DNA from: an uncultured Clostridia bacterium
GTDB taxonomy: Bacteria; Bacillota; Clostridia; TANB77; CAG-508
Direction of reading: 5' to 3'
NCBI GenBank assembly: GCA_944387545.1
Contig: CALXFE010000001.1
Coordinates: 62,001 to 126,000 of the forward strand
Length of the DNA: 64,000 bases
The notes beneath the pieces are model-generated. The model was not told the origin of the DNA. It worked only from the letters and a program-made list of their open reading frames with translations, and ran no database searches. The position numbers and the translations under genes are program-made. Each line of letters starts with the position of its first letter. Position 1 is the stretch's first letter. Shown piece by piece: positions 7,381-16,468 of this stretch.

Positions 7381-9041
7381 TAGAAAATTCCTACAACTTC
7401 TCCATTTTCATCTATATCAATACTTTCTGCCGCTGGTACTCTTGGTAATCCTGGCATTGTCATAATTTTTCCTGCAAGTGCTACAATAAAGCCTGCTCCT
7501 GTTTTCAACTCTAAATCTCTAATTGTAATAGTATATGCATCTTTACATTCTAGATTTTTAGGATCATCTGAGAAAGAATATTGTGTTTTCGCAATACAAA
7601 CTGGAAGATTTGCATATCCTAATTTTTCTATTCTCTCTATTTCTTTTTGTGCTGCTTCTTCAAATACAACACCCTTTGCTCCATAAATCTTTGTTGCCAC
7701 TTTTTCTATTTTTTCTTGAATTCCTTCACTTAGTTCATACATATATTGGAAATTTTCTTCTTTGTCTGTTAAGTTTACTAATTTTTGAGCAATATCAATA
7801 GCACCTTCTCCACCTTTTGCCCAACCTTCTACTAAACTTAATTCTACACCTTTTTCTTCCAAATGTTTTCTTAAAACTTCAATTTCTGCTTCTGTATCAG
7901 AAATAAATCTGTTAATGGCTACAATGACATTTAATCCAAATTTGTCTTTGATGTTAGAAATATGTCTAAATAGATTGTCCATTCCTTTTTCAAGACCTTC
8001 TATATTTTCTTCTTGAATCTTATCTTTTTCAATTCCTCCATGATATTTCAATGCTTTTATGGTTGCAACAATCACAACTGCATCTGGTTTAATGCCTGCT
8101 TTTCTACATTTAATATCTAAAAATTTTTCTGCTCCTAAATCTGCTCCAAATCCTGCTTCTGTAATTGTATAATCTGCTAATTTTAAAGCAAGTTTTGTTG
8201 CTACAACGCTATTACATCCATGTGCAATATTGGCAAATGGTCCTCCATGAATAATCGCTGGTGTATGTTCTAAGGTTTGTACTAAATTTGGTTTAATTGC
8301 ATCTTTTAACAATACTGCCATTGCGCCTTGTGCATTTAAGTCTTTTGCGTAAATTGGTTTATCTTCTTCATTATATCCTATTAAAATGTTTCCTAATTTT
8401 TCTTTTAAGTCTTTGATATTTTCTGATAAGCATAATACTGCCATAATTTCAGAAGCAACGGTTATATCAAATTTATCTTTTCTTGGAACAATTTTCTTTT
8501 CTCCTGAAAGGCCTGTCTCCACCACTCTTAATTGTCTATCATTTAAGTCCACACATCTTTTCCATACTACTTCTTTGAATTTTAATTCATTTCCAAAATA
8601 GATATGGTTATCTATTAGACTTGCCAATAAGTTATTGGCAGATGTTATAGCATGAATATCTCCTGTAAAATGCAAATTAATATCTTCCATTGGAGCCACT
8701 TGTACATGTCCTCCACCTGTTGCTCCCCCTTTGATTCCAAATACAGGACCTAAAGATGGTTCTCTTAATGCTAAAATAGATTTTTTATTAATTTTTCTTA
8801 ATCCATCTGCGATGGCAATAGACATGGTTGTTTTTCCTTCTCCTAATGGTGTTGGGCTAATCGCTGTTACTAATATCAACTTTCCATTTTTTCTATTTTT
8901 TACTTTTTCGTATAACTCTGAAGAAAATTTTGCTTTATATTTTCCATATAATTCTAAATCCTCTTCTTCTACATCTACTCTTTTAGCTACATCTACAATA
9001 TTGTCTAATTTTGTATTTCTTGCAATTTCAATATCTGTCAT
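7380..9041 (-). CDS. fhs: Formate-tetrahydrofolate ligase
   Basis: Catalyses ATP + formate + THF to 10-formyl-THF, feeding fmt (also in this window), purine synthesis and acetogenic carbon flow. The protein is 553 residues, the normal family length. It has the P-loop TPLGEGKTT, the LREPSLGPVFGIKGGATGGG signature, and the C-terminal AGKIMTMPGLPRVPAA block. I placed the start at 9041, where GGAGTG lies 8 bases upstream; a longer frame to 9092 lacks a site and is not conserved in the family. It has its own terminator. Cytoplasmic. Confidence 0.97.
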   Translation of the reverse strand: MTDIEIARNTKLDNIVDVAKRVDVEEEDLELYGKYKAKFSSELYEKVKNRKNGKLILVTAISPTPLGEGKTTMSIAIADGLRKINKKSILALREPSLGPVFGIKGGATGGGHVQVAPMEDINLHFTGDIHAITSANNLLASLIDNHIYFGNELKFKEVVWKRCVDLNDRQLRVVETGLSGEKKIVPRKDKFDITVASEIMAVLCLSENIKDLKEKLGNILIGYNEEDKPIYAKDLNAQGAMAVLLKDAIKPNLVQTLEHTPAIIHGGPFANIAHGCNSVVATKLALKLADYTITEAGFGADLGAEKFLDIKCRKAGIKPDAVVIVATIKALKYHGGIEKDKIQEENIEGLEKGMDNLFRHISNIKDKFGLNVIVAINRFISDTEAEIEVLRKHLEEKGVELSLVEGWAKGGEGAIDIAQKLVNLTDKEENFQYMYELSEGIQEKIEKVATKIYGAKGVVFEEAAQKEIERIEKLGYANLPVCIAKTQYSFSDDPKNLECKDAYTITIRDLELKTGAGFIVALAGKIMTMPGLPRVPAAESIDIDENGEVVGIF

Positions 9042-9171
9042 TTTTTTCACTCCTATCTTTATAAATGAACAATTATCTTTCGATATTTTCATTTATGATT
9101 ATATTTATATTTATTAAATTTAATAACCTCTTTAATAAACACTTCTAAAATGCATATTTTTCTTTTATTTC

Positions 9172-9612
9172 TTATACGATTAGCCCTGCTACTACACCTA
9201 TCAAGGCACCTACAATTACTTGTACAGGTGTGTGTCCTAATACTTCTACTAATTTTTCAGATACTTGTACACCTGTCAGTCCTGGTGTTTCTACTAATTT
9301 ATTTAATAAAGCTGCTTGCTTCCCTGCAGCTCTTCTAACCCCACAAGCATCATACATTACAACAAAGGCTACTATAAAAGATAAAGCAAATAGCGGTGTT
9401 CCAACACCTTCATATTTTCCTATTAATGTTGCTATACTTGTAACTACTGCTGAATGAGAACTTGGCATTCCACCTGCGCCTAAAATTCTTTTAAAATTAA
9501 ATTTTTTTGTTTTTACCAAATCATATATTAGTTTAAATAGTTGTATTCCAAACCATAATAACAATGGCACATATATATATTTATTTTGAATAAATTCCAT
9601 AAATCCATTCAT
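9172..9612 (-). CDS. DUF212 / divergent PAP2-family membrane protein
   Basis: The 146-residue integral membrane protein has three to four hydrophobic segments (IYVPLLLWFGIQLF, LFALSFIVAFVVM, VIVGALIGVVAGLIV). Its core GAGGMPSSHSAVVTSIATLI contains the PSSHS phosphatase signature of the PAP2 superfamily, as in Bacillus YuiD. This DUF212 group is called divergent PAP2; lipid-phosphate phosphatase activity is plausible but unproven. It lies in the xse-fhs region with the same orientation as its neighbours. Confidence 0.9.
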   Translation of the reverse strand: MNGFMEFIQNKYIYVPLLLWFGIQLFKLIYDLVKTKKFNFKRILGAGGMPSSHSAVVTSIATLIGKYEGVGTPLFALSFIVAFVVMYDACGVRRAAGKQAALLNKLVETPGLTGVQVSEKLVEVLGHTPVQVIVGALIGVVAGLIV

Positions 9613-9646
9613 TGTGTTTTATAATCCCCCTCACATATTATTTAAA

Positions 9647-9868
9647 TTATTCGGCATTAAAGTCTTCTTCTTTCAATTCTCCATTTTCACTATTTAATAA
9701 TATGGTTATTTTCTTTTCTGCATTTTCTAACATTTTATTACATTCTTTTGAAATCTTCATACCTTCTTCAAATTTTACGACAGAATCGTCTAAATTCAAA
9801 TTTCCATTTTCTAATTCATTTATTATTTTTTCCAATTCTGTTATTTGTTCTTCAAAACTTTTTTTCAT
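9647..9868 (-). CDS. xseB: Exodeoxyribonuclease VII small subunit
   Basis: The 73-residue protein has the XseB helical hairpin: FEEQITELEKIINELENGNL, then LDDSVVKFEEGMKISKECNK. It pairs with XseA (large subunit, upstream at 10512-11705) to form the ssDNA-degrading exonuclease VII. Of two ATGs, 9868 has AGGA at 8 bases, while 9874 is too close to the ribosome site. A broken membrane-anchored gene separates it from xseA. Confidence 0.92.
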   Translation of the reverse strand: MKKSFEEQITELEKIINELENGNLNLDDSVVKFEEGMKISKECNKMLENAEKKITILLNSENGELKEEDFNAE

Positions 9869-9979
9869 TTTCATTTTCCTTTTTTATTTATTTGCAATAC
9901 TTTGGGTTGTTTCTTGTATTAATAAAGTCATTGCATAAGAAAATTAATACAAGTTCTTTCAAAATCACCTTTGCTTCAC

Positions 9980-10466
9980 TCATTGTTGTGTAACAGTATT
10001 TGTTGATATATCTACATTATACCATGCTAAAACCGCAGTTGTATTTGCATCATTTACAGACACATGATATATATTTCCATCTTTATTGACAATGTTAAAT
10101 GTTACGCCTTGTTCTGTGCCATATGCCCCTTTTACAAGTTCTATAACACGTTCTTCTTCTGTCTGTTCATTATTGGTTGTGGCTTGCTCTTCTGTTCCTA
10201 CATAATCACTGTTTATTTCTTCTTCTGTTGCATTTGGCTGTATTGCTGGTGTCACCGTTTCATTTTCTATATTTTCTGTATTTGTTTCATTTTCTTCTGA
10301 TGATGTATTTGTTTGTGATGTTTGATTCAAATCGATTTCATTGATTATATTACTATCTTTTCCGTGCATCATCTTTTTTATTATATAGATTATAGCAAGC
10401 CATTCCTATCATAATCACCAACAATATTATGGTAATAATCATTAGTACTTTTTCCTTTATTCCCAT
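9980..10466 (-). pseudogene. Membrane-anchored extracellular protein, frameshifted after the anchor
   Basis: From an ATG at 10466 (AAAGGAG 11 bases upstream) a 37-codon frame encodes MGIKEKVLM, a hydrophobic segment (IITIILLVIMIGMACY), then NLYNKKDDARKR and a stop at 10353-10355. One base over, a frame open from upstream of 10372 continues with a Ser/Thr/Asn/Glu-rich linker (NQTSQTNTSSEENETNTENI) and a folded C-terminal part, VIELVKGAYGTEQGVTFNIV to AVLAWYNVDIST. Removing one A from the AAAA run at 10358-10361 or the six-A run at 10374-10379 joins anchor and exterior. The family is not recognised. The two halves alone would give a membrane peptide and an unanchored acidic protein. Confidence 0.6.
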
Positions 10467-10511
10467 TGTTTTTTTATTCTCCTTTATCTTATATTCTTGT
10501 CCTATATCGTT

Positions 10512-11705
10512 TTATATAATTTTTGCTTGTTTCTCACCGTCTTTTAATTTTATTGAAATTTTGTCATCTGGTTTCAAGTCTGTTACACTTTTTACTATTT
10601 TCCCGTCTTTTTCAATTATTGAATAACCTCTTGTTAATGTTTTTAATGGACTTAATGTATCAAGCTTAGATACTAATTCTATATATTTATTTTTATTTTT
10701 TTCTTTTACTTTATTAATCAAATTTTCTAATTGTTTTACATAGGTATCTATTTTTATATAATTTTCATTGATTTTTCTAGTTGGTTCTTTAAAAACAGAA
10801 CTTGACATACATTTTTCATATCTTAGTTTCATAATTTCTAGTTTCTTGGTTAATGCCATTTTTAATCGATTTTGATATGTATTTATTTTTTGTTTTATCT
10901 CATAGATATCTGGTACTGCTAGTTCTGCAGCAGCTGATGGCGTGGGTGCTCTTAAATCTGCTACAAAGTCTGCTATAGAAAAATCCGTTTCATGCCCCAC
11001 AGCAGATATAATTGGGATTTTAGAGTTGTATATACTTTTGGCTACTATTTCTTCGTTAAATGGCCATAAGTCTTCTAATGATCCTCCACCTCTTGCCAAA
11101 ATTAAAACATCTGCCAATTCATTTTTATTCATATAATCAATCCCATAAGCAATTTTTTCTGCTGCCCCTTCTCCCTGAACAGGTACTGGTAGAAGTCTAA
11201 TATATACATTTGGATTTCTTCTAGTCGATACATTTATAATATCTCTGATAACAGAACCTGTTTGAGAAGTTAATACACCGATTACTTTTGGCATCACTGG
11301 TATTTTTTGCTTATGACTTTGATCAAATAGTCCCTTTTCTTCTAATTCTGCTTTTAGTTTTTGATATTTTGTATATAAGTCACCTACTCCGTCTTCTTCC
11401 ATTACCTTTGCATAGATTTGATATACACCATCTCTCTCAAAAACAGAAACACTCCCTAGTATATATACTTTCATACCATCTTTGGGTTCAAAATTTAGTT
11501 TTTGTGCATATGACTTAAACATAATACATTTGATTAAAGATTTTTCATCTTTTAGTGTAAAATACATATGTCCTGTATAGTGATGCTTAAAATTTGATAT
11601 TTCACCTTTTACTAATATATTATTTAAGTATTCATCCTCTGCAATTTTATCTTTTATATATTTATTTAAATCTGTTACACTTACTGCAAATTCTGCGTAT
11701 TTCAT
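10512..11705 (-). CDS. xseA: Exodeoxyribonuclease VII large subunit
   Basis: The 397-residue protein has an N-terminal OB-fold (VSDLNKYIKDKIAEDEYL-like start VTDLNKYIKD, then VKGEISNFKHHYTGHMYFTL). The catalytic domain follows with IARGGGSLEDLWPFNEE and GHETDFSIADFVADLRAPTP, both diagnostic of XseA. A coiled coil at about 265-350 would bind XseB. It degrades single-stranded DNA in both directions. It lies upstream of xseB, from which it is separated by the broken anchored gene. Confidence 0.96.
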   Translation of the reverse strand: MKYAEFAVSVTDLNKYIKDKIAEDEYLNNILVKGEISNFKHHYTGHMYFTLKDEKSLIKCIMFKSYAQKLNFEPKDGMKVYILGSVSVFERDGVYQIYAKVMEEDGVGDLYTKYQKLKAELEEKGLFDQSHKQKIPVMPKVIGVLTSQTGSVIRDIINVSTRRNPNVYIRLLPVPVQGEGAAEKIAYGIDYMNKNELADVLILARGGGSLEDLWPFNEEIVAKSIYNSKIPIISAVGHETDFSIADFVADLRAPTPSAAAELAVPDIYEIKQKINTYQNRLKMALTKKLEIMKLRYEKCMSSSVFKEPTRKINENYIKIDTYVKQLENLINKVKEKNKNKYIELVSKLDTLSPLKTLTRGYSIIEKDGKIVKSVTDLKPDDKISIKLKDGEKQAKII

Positions 11706-11728
11706 ATACTACTTCCTTTATTTAAACT

Positions 11729-11768
11729 AGGGATATTTTTATAAAATTTTTTTCTATAAAATATCCCT
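11729..11768 (-). terminator. Strong hairpin between nusB and xseA
   Basis: AGGGATATTTTTATA (11729-11743) pairs with TATAAAATATCCCT (11755-11768). The following minus-strand T tract is weak, so it may only attenuate read-through. Confidence 0.5.
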
Positions 11769-11776
11769 GCTACATA

Positions 11777-12178
11777 TTATTTATTTACAATACTGGCCAA
11801 TATTCCATTAACAAAATTCTTAGAAGAATCTTCTCCATATTTTTTAGCCAATTCTACTGCTTCATTTATGACAACTTTAAATGGTAAATCTTTATATTTA
11901 ATTTCATAAATGGCAAGTTTTAATATAGCCAAATCAATTTTAGAAATCCTCTCTATTTTCCAATCTGATTTTAAATTTTTCTCTATTAGTCCAATAATCT
12001 CTTTTTTGTTTTTTTCTATTCCTAAAACTGCATCTTCTATATATTCTTTTGCTTCTATATTTTCAATATTTTCGCTTTCAAAATATAAGGCAATTTGATC
12101 TTCTAAATTATCTTTTTTTTGTATTTCTAAACTATATATTAATTTAAAAGCTTTTTCTCTTATTGCTGTTCTATTCAT
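11777..12178 (-). CDS. nusB: Transcription antitermination factor NusB
   Basis: The all-helical 133-residue protein starts [20 protein letters not shown] and ends with [20 protein letters not shown] and VNGILASI, the NusB signature. It binds boxA RNA with NusE in rRNA antitermination. It follows the Asp23/AmaP module and precedes xseA, a common Clostridia order. ATG is preceded by GGGGAAAA. Confidence 0.95.
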   Translation of the reverse strand: MNRTAIREKAFKLIYSLEIQKKDNLEDQIALYFESENIENIEAKEYIEDAVLGIEKNKKEIIGLIEKNLKSDWKIERISKIDLAILKLAIYEIKYKDLPFKVVINEAVELAKKYGEDSSKNFVNGILASIVNK

Positions 12179-12195
12179 TTTTTTCCCCTTCTAAA

Positions 12196-12399
12196 TTACA
12201 TTTTATCTATAAATTTCTTTAACTTACTTTTTACATCTTCTTTATTTCTTTGTACATAATTTCCTATAAAAGCACCTAAGAATAATACGACAATTGCTAA
12301 AATTAACTTATCTAATCTTGTTATTAGAATTAATATAGCTATTATAACACCTATTATTGCTCCTTTGTATAAATTCCAAAAATCCTTAAAATTGTTCAT
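12196..12399 (-). CDS. DUF2273-type small membrane protein
   Basis: The 67-residue protein has one or two membrane segments (YKGAIIGVIIAILILITRL, LILAIVVLFLGAFIGNYVQ) and a basic cytoplasmic tail. Small proteins of the DUF2273 type occur between amaP and nusB in the Asp23 operons of Bacillota, and the position here matches exactly. It probably works with AmaP at the membrane. It is co-oriented with and 27 bases downstream of amaP. Confidence 0.85.
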   Translation of the reverse strand: MNNFKDFWNLYKGAIIGVIIAILILITRLDKLILAIVVLFLGAFIGNYVQRNKEDVKSKLKKFIDKM

Positions 12400-12425
12400 A
12401 TTTTCACAACCTTTCCTACTTTAGA

Positions 12426-12992
12426 CTAAGAATTTCTATATTGTGTTTCTTGCTCTTTGTCTGCCACTTTTCTTACTGTTATATTTACTTCATTTACTTC
12501 CAAATCTGTTGCTTTTTTTATTTTCTCTTTAATACTTTCTTGAAGTTTTGCAGATAAATCTTTAATAACTGCTTCTGCGCTTACCACTAAATTTGCATAT
12601 ACTCTTACATTATTATCTTTATCTAATTCGACTCTTGTTGTAACTTCTTCTGTACTCTCAAAACCTTTTGCTACTGAATTTACTAAATTTTCAATTGTTT
12701 CTTTAGAAATCATTAATTTTCCACTTTCATTTTCTAATAAAACGCCTTGTCTTTCTTTTATTTGTTCTTTTGATGTTGAACCAAAAAATATACATTTTAT
12801 TGAAAGTAAAATAAATACAACACTAACACCTAAAACAATTTTTCCTGAAACATCTCCTACTAATATATTATTAATAATTGTTCCTACTAGTTCCGGATCT
12901 AACCATCTAAAAACTAATAAACATGCTAAAATAGCTAATATTAACATAACATAAGAATATATGATTAATGTGATTTTTTCTAAAATTTTCAT
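12426..12992 (-). CDS. amaP: Alkaline-shock membrane anchor AmaP
   Basis: The 188-residue protein has two N-terminal membrane helices (IIYSYVMLILAILACLLVF, IVLGVSVVFILLSIKCIFF). A cytoplasmic Asp23-like domain follows, with GKLMISKETIENLVNSVAKG, VYANLVVSAEA and VNEVNITVRKV. AmaP recruits Asp23 to the membrane in Staphylococcus; the adjacent asp23 homolog supports the same role here in envelope stress. Confidence 0.9.
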   Translation of the reverse strand: MKILEKITLIIYSYVMLILAILACLLVFRWLDPELVGTIINNILVGDVSGKIVLGVSVVFILLSIKCIFFGSTSKEQIKERQGVLLENESGKLMISKETIENLVNSVAKGFESTEEVTTRVELDKDNNVRVYANLVVSAEAVIKDLSAKLQESIKEKIKKATDLEVNEVNITVRKVADKEQETQYRNS

Positions 12993-13100
12993 TTTTCCTC
13001 TTCTCCTTTATTTCTTACTTTATTTTTTATATAAACATAATTGCTTATTTTATTATTGTCTTTTCAAATATTTTTATTGATATGCAAAACTTTTTATTTT

Positions 13101-13577
13101 CTAGTTTTCATCAACTGTATTTTCTTCCGTTTCTTCTGTCTCCTCTGTCTTTACATTATCTTGCTTTTCATTCATAACTGCGTCTGTATTTACCCCTTGT
13201 ACATGAACGTTAACTTCTTCTACTTTTAATCCTGTCATACTTTCTACAGATTTTTTTACTCTATTTTGTATTTCAAAAGCAACATCTGGAATTCTTGAAC
13301 CATATTCCACAATGATATTTACATCTATTTTAGCCGTATCTTCATTTATCTCCACTTTGATACCTTTCGCTAAATTTTTCTTTCCACTTAATACTTCTGT
13401 AATACCTCCTGCAAATCCTCCAGACATTCCAGATACACCTTGTACTTCAGATACAGCTACACCTGCTATAACTGCTACAACATCATTTGAAATCTGTATT
13501 CCTTCATTTTCTGTTTTTATTTCTTCATTTAATTCTACAACTTCCCCATTTTCTACCTTTTTATTCTCTTCTTCCAT
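13101..13577 (-). CDS. Asp23/Gls24-family envelope stress protein
   Basis: The 158-residue cytoplasmic protein has the Asp23 core: IQISNDVVAVIAGVAVSEVQ, GVSGMSGGFAG, KIDVNIIVEYGSRIPDVAFE and LKVEEVNVHVQGV. Both tails are strongly acidic (EEENKKVENGEVV at the start, EETEETEENTVDEN at the end). The ATG at 13577 has AAAGGAGG at ideal spacing; the longer frame to 13601 does not. It is the first gene of asp23-amaP-DUF2273-nusB and would be held at the membrane by AmaP. Confidence 0.92.
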   Translation of the reverse strand: MEEENKKVENGEVVELNEEIKTENEGIQISNDVVAVIAGVAVSEVQGVSGMSGGFAGGITEVLSGKKNLAKGIKVEINEDTAKIDVNIIVEYGSRIPDVAFEIQNRVKKSVESMTGLKVEEVNVHVQGVNTDAVMNEKQDNVKTEETEETEENTVDEN

Positions 13578-13604
13578 AATCTTTCCTCCTTTTATATACA
13601 AAAA

Positions 13605-13641
13605 AAGATATACTTAAAATTCTATATAAGTATATCAATTT
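13605..13641 (-). terminator. Terminator of the priA-def-fmt operon
   Basis: GATATACTTA pairs with TAAGTATATC (about 13608-13639), followed by seven T on the minus strand. It separates the upstream operon from asp23. Confidence 0.75.
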
Positions 13642-13713
13642 TTTATGAATTTTACAACTATTTTCACAATATTTACACTTTTTTAAGAAAATATTACCAA
13701 TATTGTTTAATTT

Positions 13714-14943
13714 TTATAATTGTATATCTTCTCCTTTTTCTTTTACATTTTCTGTATTATTATTTTGTGATTTTTCATTTACCTGTGGTTTATTTTCTAC
13801 TTTTAGTGATTCTTTAAACTTCTCTTTCTCCGTTTTTTCTTTTTCTTCTTGTTCCTTTTCTAAGTTTCTTACATACTGCAATGCTTCGTTTTGTTTCTTT
13901 AATCCATATTCTTGTTTTAATTCCTCATAAGATGTGCCACTTATAAAACTTTTAATAAAACTTTCTCCCACTTTTTGGGCTTGTTCAGATCCAAAAAATA
14001 GCATAGTTGATGTTTCTTTTGTATCATATTCTTTATCAGAATTAAACATTTTTATTTTTCCATTTGCATATACACCTAATGAAGGATTTGTAGGATCTAC
14101 TACCAATGTTACATCTTTTTCTGGTATATCTACTAAAGTAATCATATGATTTCCTGTCATAGATTGTAATGCTTTAATTATCGGATTATCCTCTTCTGGA
14201 ATCGAAGTTTCTTCTCCTGTTTCTAACACTTTTCTTTCCACATCTGCTAAATGATATTCGCCTTCTACAATTTCAACATTTAGTATTCTTGCATTATATC
14301 TTTCATCAATTTTATTTAATTTCTTAGCTACATCATTTGCCATATTTCTACATACACCATAGCCATCTTCTGTTGCTAAATCTAATTCTAAATATCCCAA
14401 AATATCTTTTTCAGGCGTGGCATATCCTTTTATATTTTTCCACATATCATCTGTAACTTTCATAATTGTTTGCAAATCATTTAAATGCATTGCTTTTATT
14501 TCTTCAGCATATTCTGATATATGATCATCATAAGTTTCTATTTCTTTTTCATATTTAACTGTGTTTTCATTAATTGACATTTGAGCGATGCTTGATGTTC
14601 CTAGGGCTATTTCTGTTAGTCCTATTGCACTATATAAACCTATTTTTTTCATAAACATTTTCATTTTTTGTAATGCATTCCATGAATAAGCTTTTAAAGA
14701 ACCTTGTGTTTCTTTTATTTCTTGTGTACGTGCATGTAGTAATAATTTATTATACTCACCCTCACCATATTTGTTATAAATATCTAAATATTTTCCCTCT
14801 TTTTTTAGTTTTTTTAATTCTCGTTTTCTATATTGGGATGGTGTATTTTTTATATAGGCTTTTTTGCCATACTTTACAAAAATATCATTATATTTCTTTT
14901 GCTTTTTTAATTCTTTTATTTTCTCTATTGTTTCTTTATTCAT
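13714..14943 (-). CDS. Putative transglutaminase-like (papain-fold) protein
   Basis: I do not recognise a named family for this 409-residue protein. Residues 14-70 contain two imperfect repeats, KKQKKYNDIFVKYGKKAY and KKEGKYLDIYNKYGEGEY. A moderately hydrophobic stretch follows at about 101-121. The core has an ordered Cys-His-Asp set typical of transglutaminase-like hydrolases: C198 in EDGYGVCRNMANDVAKKL, H266 in GNHMITLVDI, and D283 in LVVDPTNPSLGVY. The C-terminal 60 residues are charged and disordered-looking. It is the last gene of priA-def-fmt, 12 bases after fmt. The fold assignment is inference from motif order and spacing. Confidence 0.6.
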   Translation of the reverse strand: MNKETIEKIKELKKQKKYNDIFVKYGKKAYIKNTPSQYRKRELKKLKKEGKYLDIYNKYGEGEYNKLLLHARTQEIKETQGSLKAYSWNALQKMKMFMKKIGLYSAIGLTEIALGTSSIAQMSINENTVKYEKEIETYDDHISEYAEEIKAMHLNDLQTIMKVTDDMWKNIKGYATPEKDILGYLELDLATEDGYGVCRNMANDVAKKLNKIDERYNARILNVEIVEGEYHLADVERKVLETGEETSIPEEDNPIIKALQSMTGNHMITLVDIPEKDVTLVVDPTNPSLGVYANGKIKMFNSDKEYDTKETSTMLFFGSEQAQKVGESFIKSFISGTSYEELKQEYGLKKQNEALQYVRNLEKEQEEKEKTEKEKFKESLKVENKPQVNEKSQNNNTENVKEKGEDIQL

Positions 14944-14955
14944 ATTTCTTTTCCT

Positions 14956-15912
14956 TTATTCAAAAACATCAAATTCTTGTATAGGATTTCCTCTTAAATA
15001 GTCTTGTATTGTCATTTTCTTAGCATTTTCCCCTTGTATTTCTAAAACTTTTAAAATACCTTTTTTACATTTAATATAGATACCATCTTTCGGGTCAGAT
15101 ACAATAACTGTTCCATTCGTTAAAAAGCCTAAGTTTTCAGCATATATTTCATCTTCTCCTGCTACTTTTACTTTCCAGAATTTTATCTTTTTTTCGTTTA
15201 AAAATGTGTATGCTCCCATAATTGGATTTAAGCCTCTAACTAGATTTTTGATTTCTTCAGCTGTTTTATGATTCCAATCAATTTTTGCCATATCTTTTGA
15301 TAGCATTGGCGCAATTGTAAAATCTTTTCCTTGTTTTTCTCTTGGCGCTGTTCCTTTTTCTATTTGTTTTAACGTTTCTACTAAAAGTTCACCACCAATT
15401 ATTTTTAATCTATCCCATAATTCTCCTGTTGTTTCATCTTTTCCGATTTCTACTTCTTGTTTTAAAATCATGTCCCCTGTATCCATGCCAATATCCATAT
15501 ACATCGTTGTCACACCAGTTACTTTGTCTCCATTTAATACGGCCCATTGGATTGGTGCTGCTCCTCTATATTGGGGTAACAACGAAGCATGTACATTGAT
15601 ACAACCATACGGTGGGATATCTAAAATTTCTTTTGGTAATATCTTTCCATAAGCCACTACACAAATAACATCCGGTTTTAATGCTTTCAGTTCATTTATA
15701 AATTCTTCGTTATTCTTTACCTTTTCTGGTTGAAGAACTTTTAGATTCTTTTCCATTGCAAATTCTTTTACAGGACTTGGAATCATTTTCATTCCTCTTC
15801 CCTTTGGTCTATCTGGATTTGTTACCACACCTATAATTTCATGACCTGCTTCATAGATTGCTTTTAAACTTTCCTCCGCAAAATCTGGTGTTCCCATAAA
15901 TACAATTTTCAT
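14956..15912 (-). CDS. fmt: Methionyl-tRNA formyltransferase
   Basis: Transfers formyl from 10-formyl-THF to Met-tRNA(fMet). The 318-residue protein has the signature CINVHASLLPQYRGAAPIQW and the catalytic Asp region MDIGMDTGDMI. The C-terminal OB domain reads KIKFWKVKV to KKGILKVLEI. It sits directly after def, as in most bacteria, and its formyl donor is made by fhs in the same window. Confidence 0.97.
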   Translation of the reverse strand: MKIVFMGTPDFAEESLKAIYEAGHEIIGVVTNPDRPKGRGMKMIPSPVKEFAMEKNLKVLQPEKVKNNEEFINELKALKPDVICVVAYGKILPKEILDIPPYGCINVHASLLPQYRGAAPIQWAVLNGDKVTGVTTMYMDIGMDTGDMILKQEVEIGKDETTGELWDRLKIIGGELLVETLKQIEKGTAPREKQGKDFTIAPMLSKDMAKIDWNHKTAEEIKNLVRGLNPIMGAYTFLNEKKIKFWKVKVAGEDEIYAENLGFLTNGTVIVSDPKDGIYIKCKKGILKVLEIQGENAKKMTIQDYLRGNPIQEFDVFE

Positions 15913-15930
15913 AAGTTTCTCCTTTATTTC

Positions 15931-16416
15931 TTATTTTTCCGGTTCAATATATTCTAATGTTCCTGGAACAATTTTATCAATAAATAGCTCTCCATCTAAA
16001 TGGTCTAGTTCATGAGCAATGGCTTGTGCTAATAATTCTTTTGCCTTTACTCGCATTCTTTTTCCCTCTCTATCTGTATATTCAGCTACGACCTCTGCTG
16101 GTCTAATCACTTTTGCAAATTCATTTGGAAAACTTAAACAACCTTCTTCTACTTCTTGTTCTCCTTTTGTTTTTATAATCACTGGATTAATTAATACAAT
16201 TGGTCCATGGTCGTCATATAAATCTATTACGACGATTCTTTTTAACACACCAACTTGAACAGCCGCTAGTCCCACCCCATTATATTTGTGCATGGTTTCT
16301 ATCATATCATCAATCAAAGATTGTATTTTTTCAGTTGAAATGTCCTCTTTAGGAACTTCTCTTGATTTTTTCTTTAATATTTCATCTCCTTGATATCTTA
16401 GATTTCTAATTGCCAT
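15931..16416 (-). CDS. def: Peptide deformylase
   Basis: Removes N-formyl from nascent proteins. All three motifs are present: GVGLAAVQVG, EEGCLSFPN (metal Cys) and QAIAHELDHLDG (HExxH). At 161 residues it is close to the family norm. The gene lies between priA and fmt on the same strand, which forms the canonical formylation/deformylation unit. Confidence 0.97.
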   Translation of the reverse strand: MAIRNLRYQGDEILKKKSREVPKEDISTEKIQSLIDDMIETMHKYNGVGLAAVQVGVLKRIVVIDLYDDHGPIVLINPVIIKTKGEQEVEEGCLSFPNEFAKVIRPAEVVAEYTDREGKRMRVKAKELLAQAIAHELDHLDGELFIDKIVPGTLEYIEPEK

Positions 16417-16468
16417 CTATATTCCTTCCTTTCCTTGTTGTTTAATTTTTTTATATTTATCTATTAGA

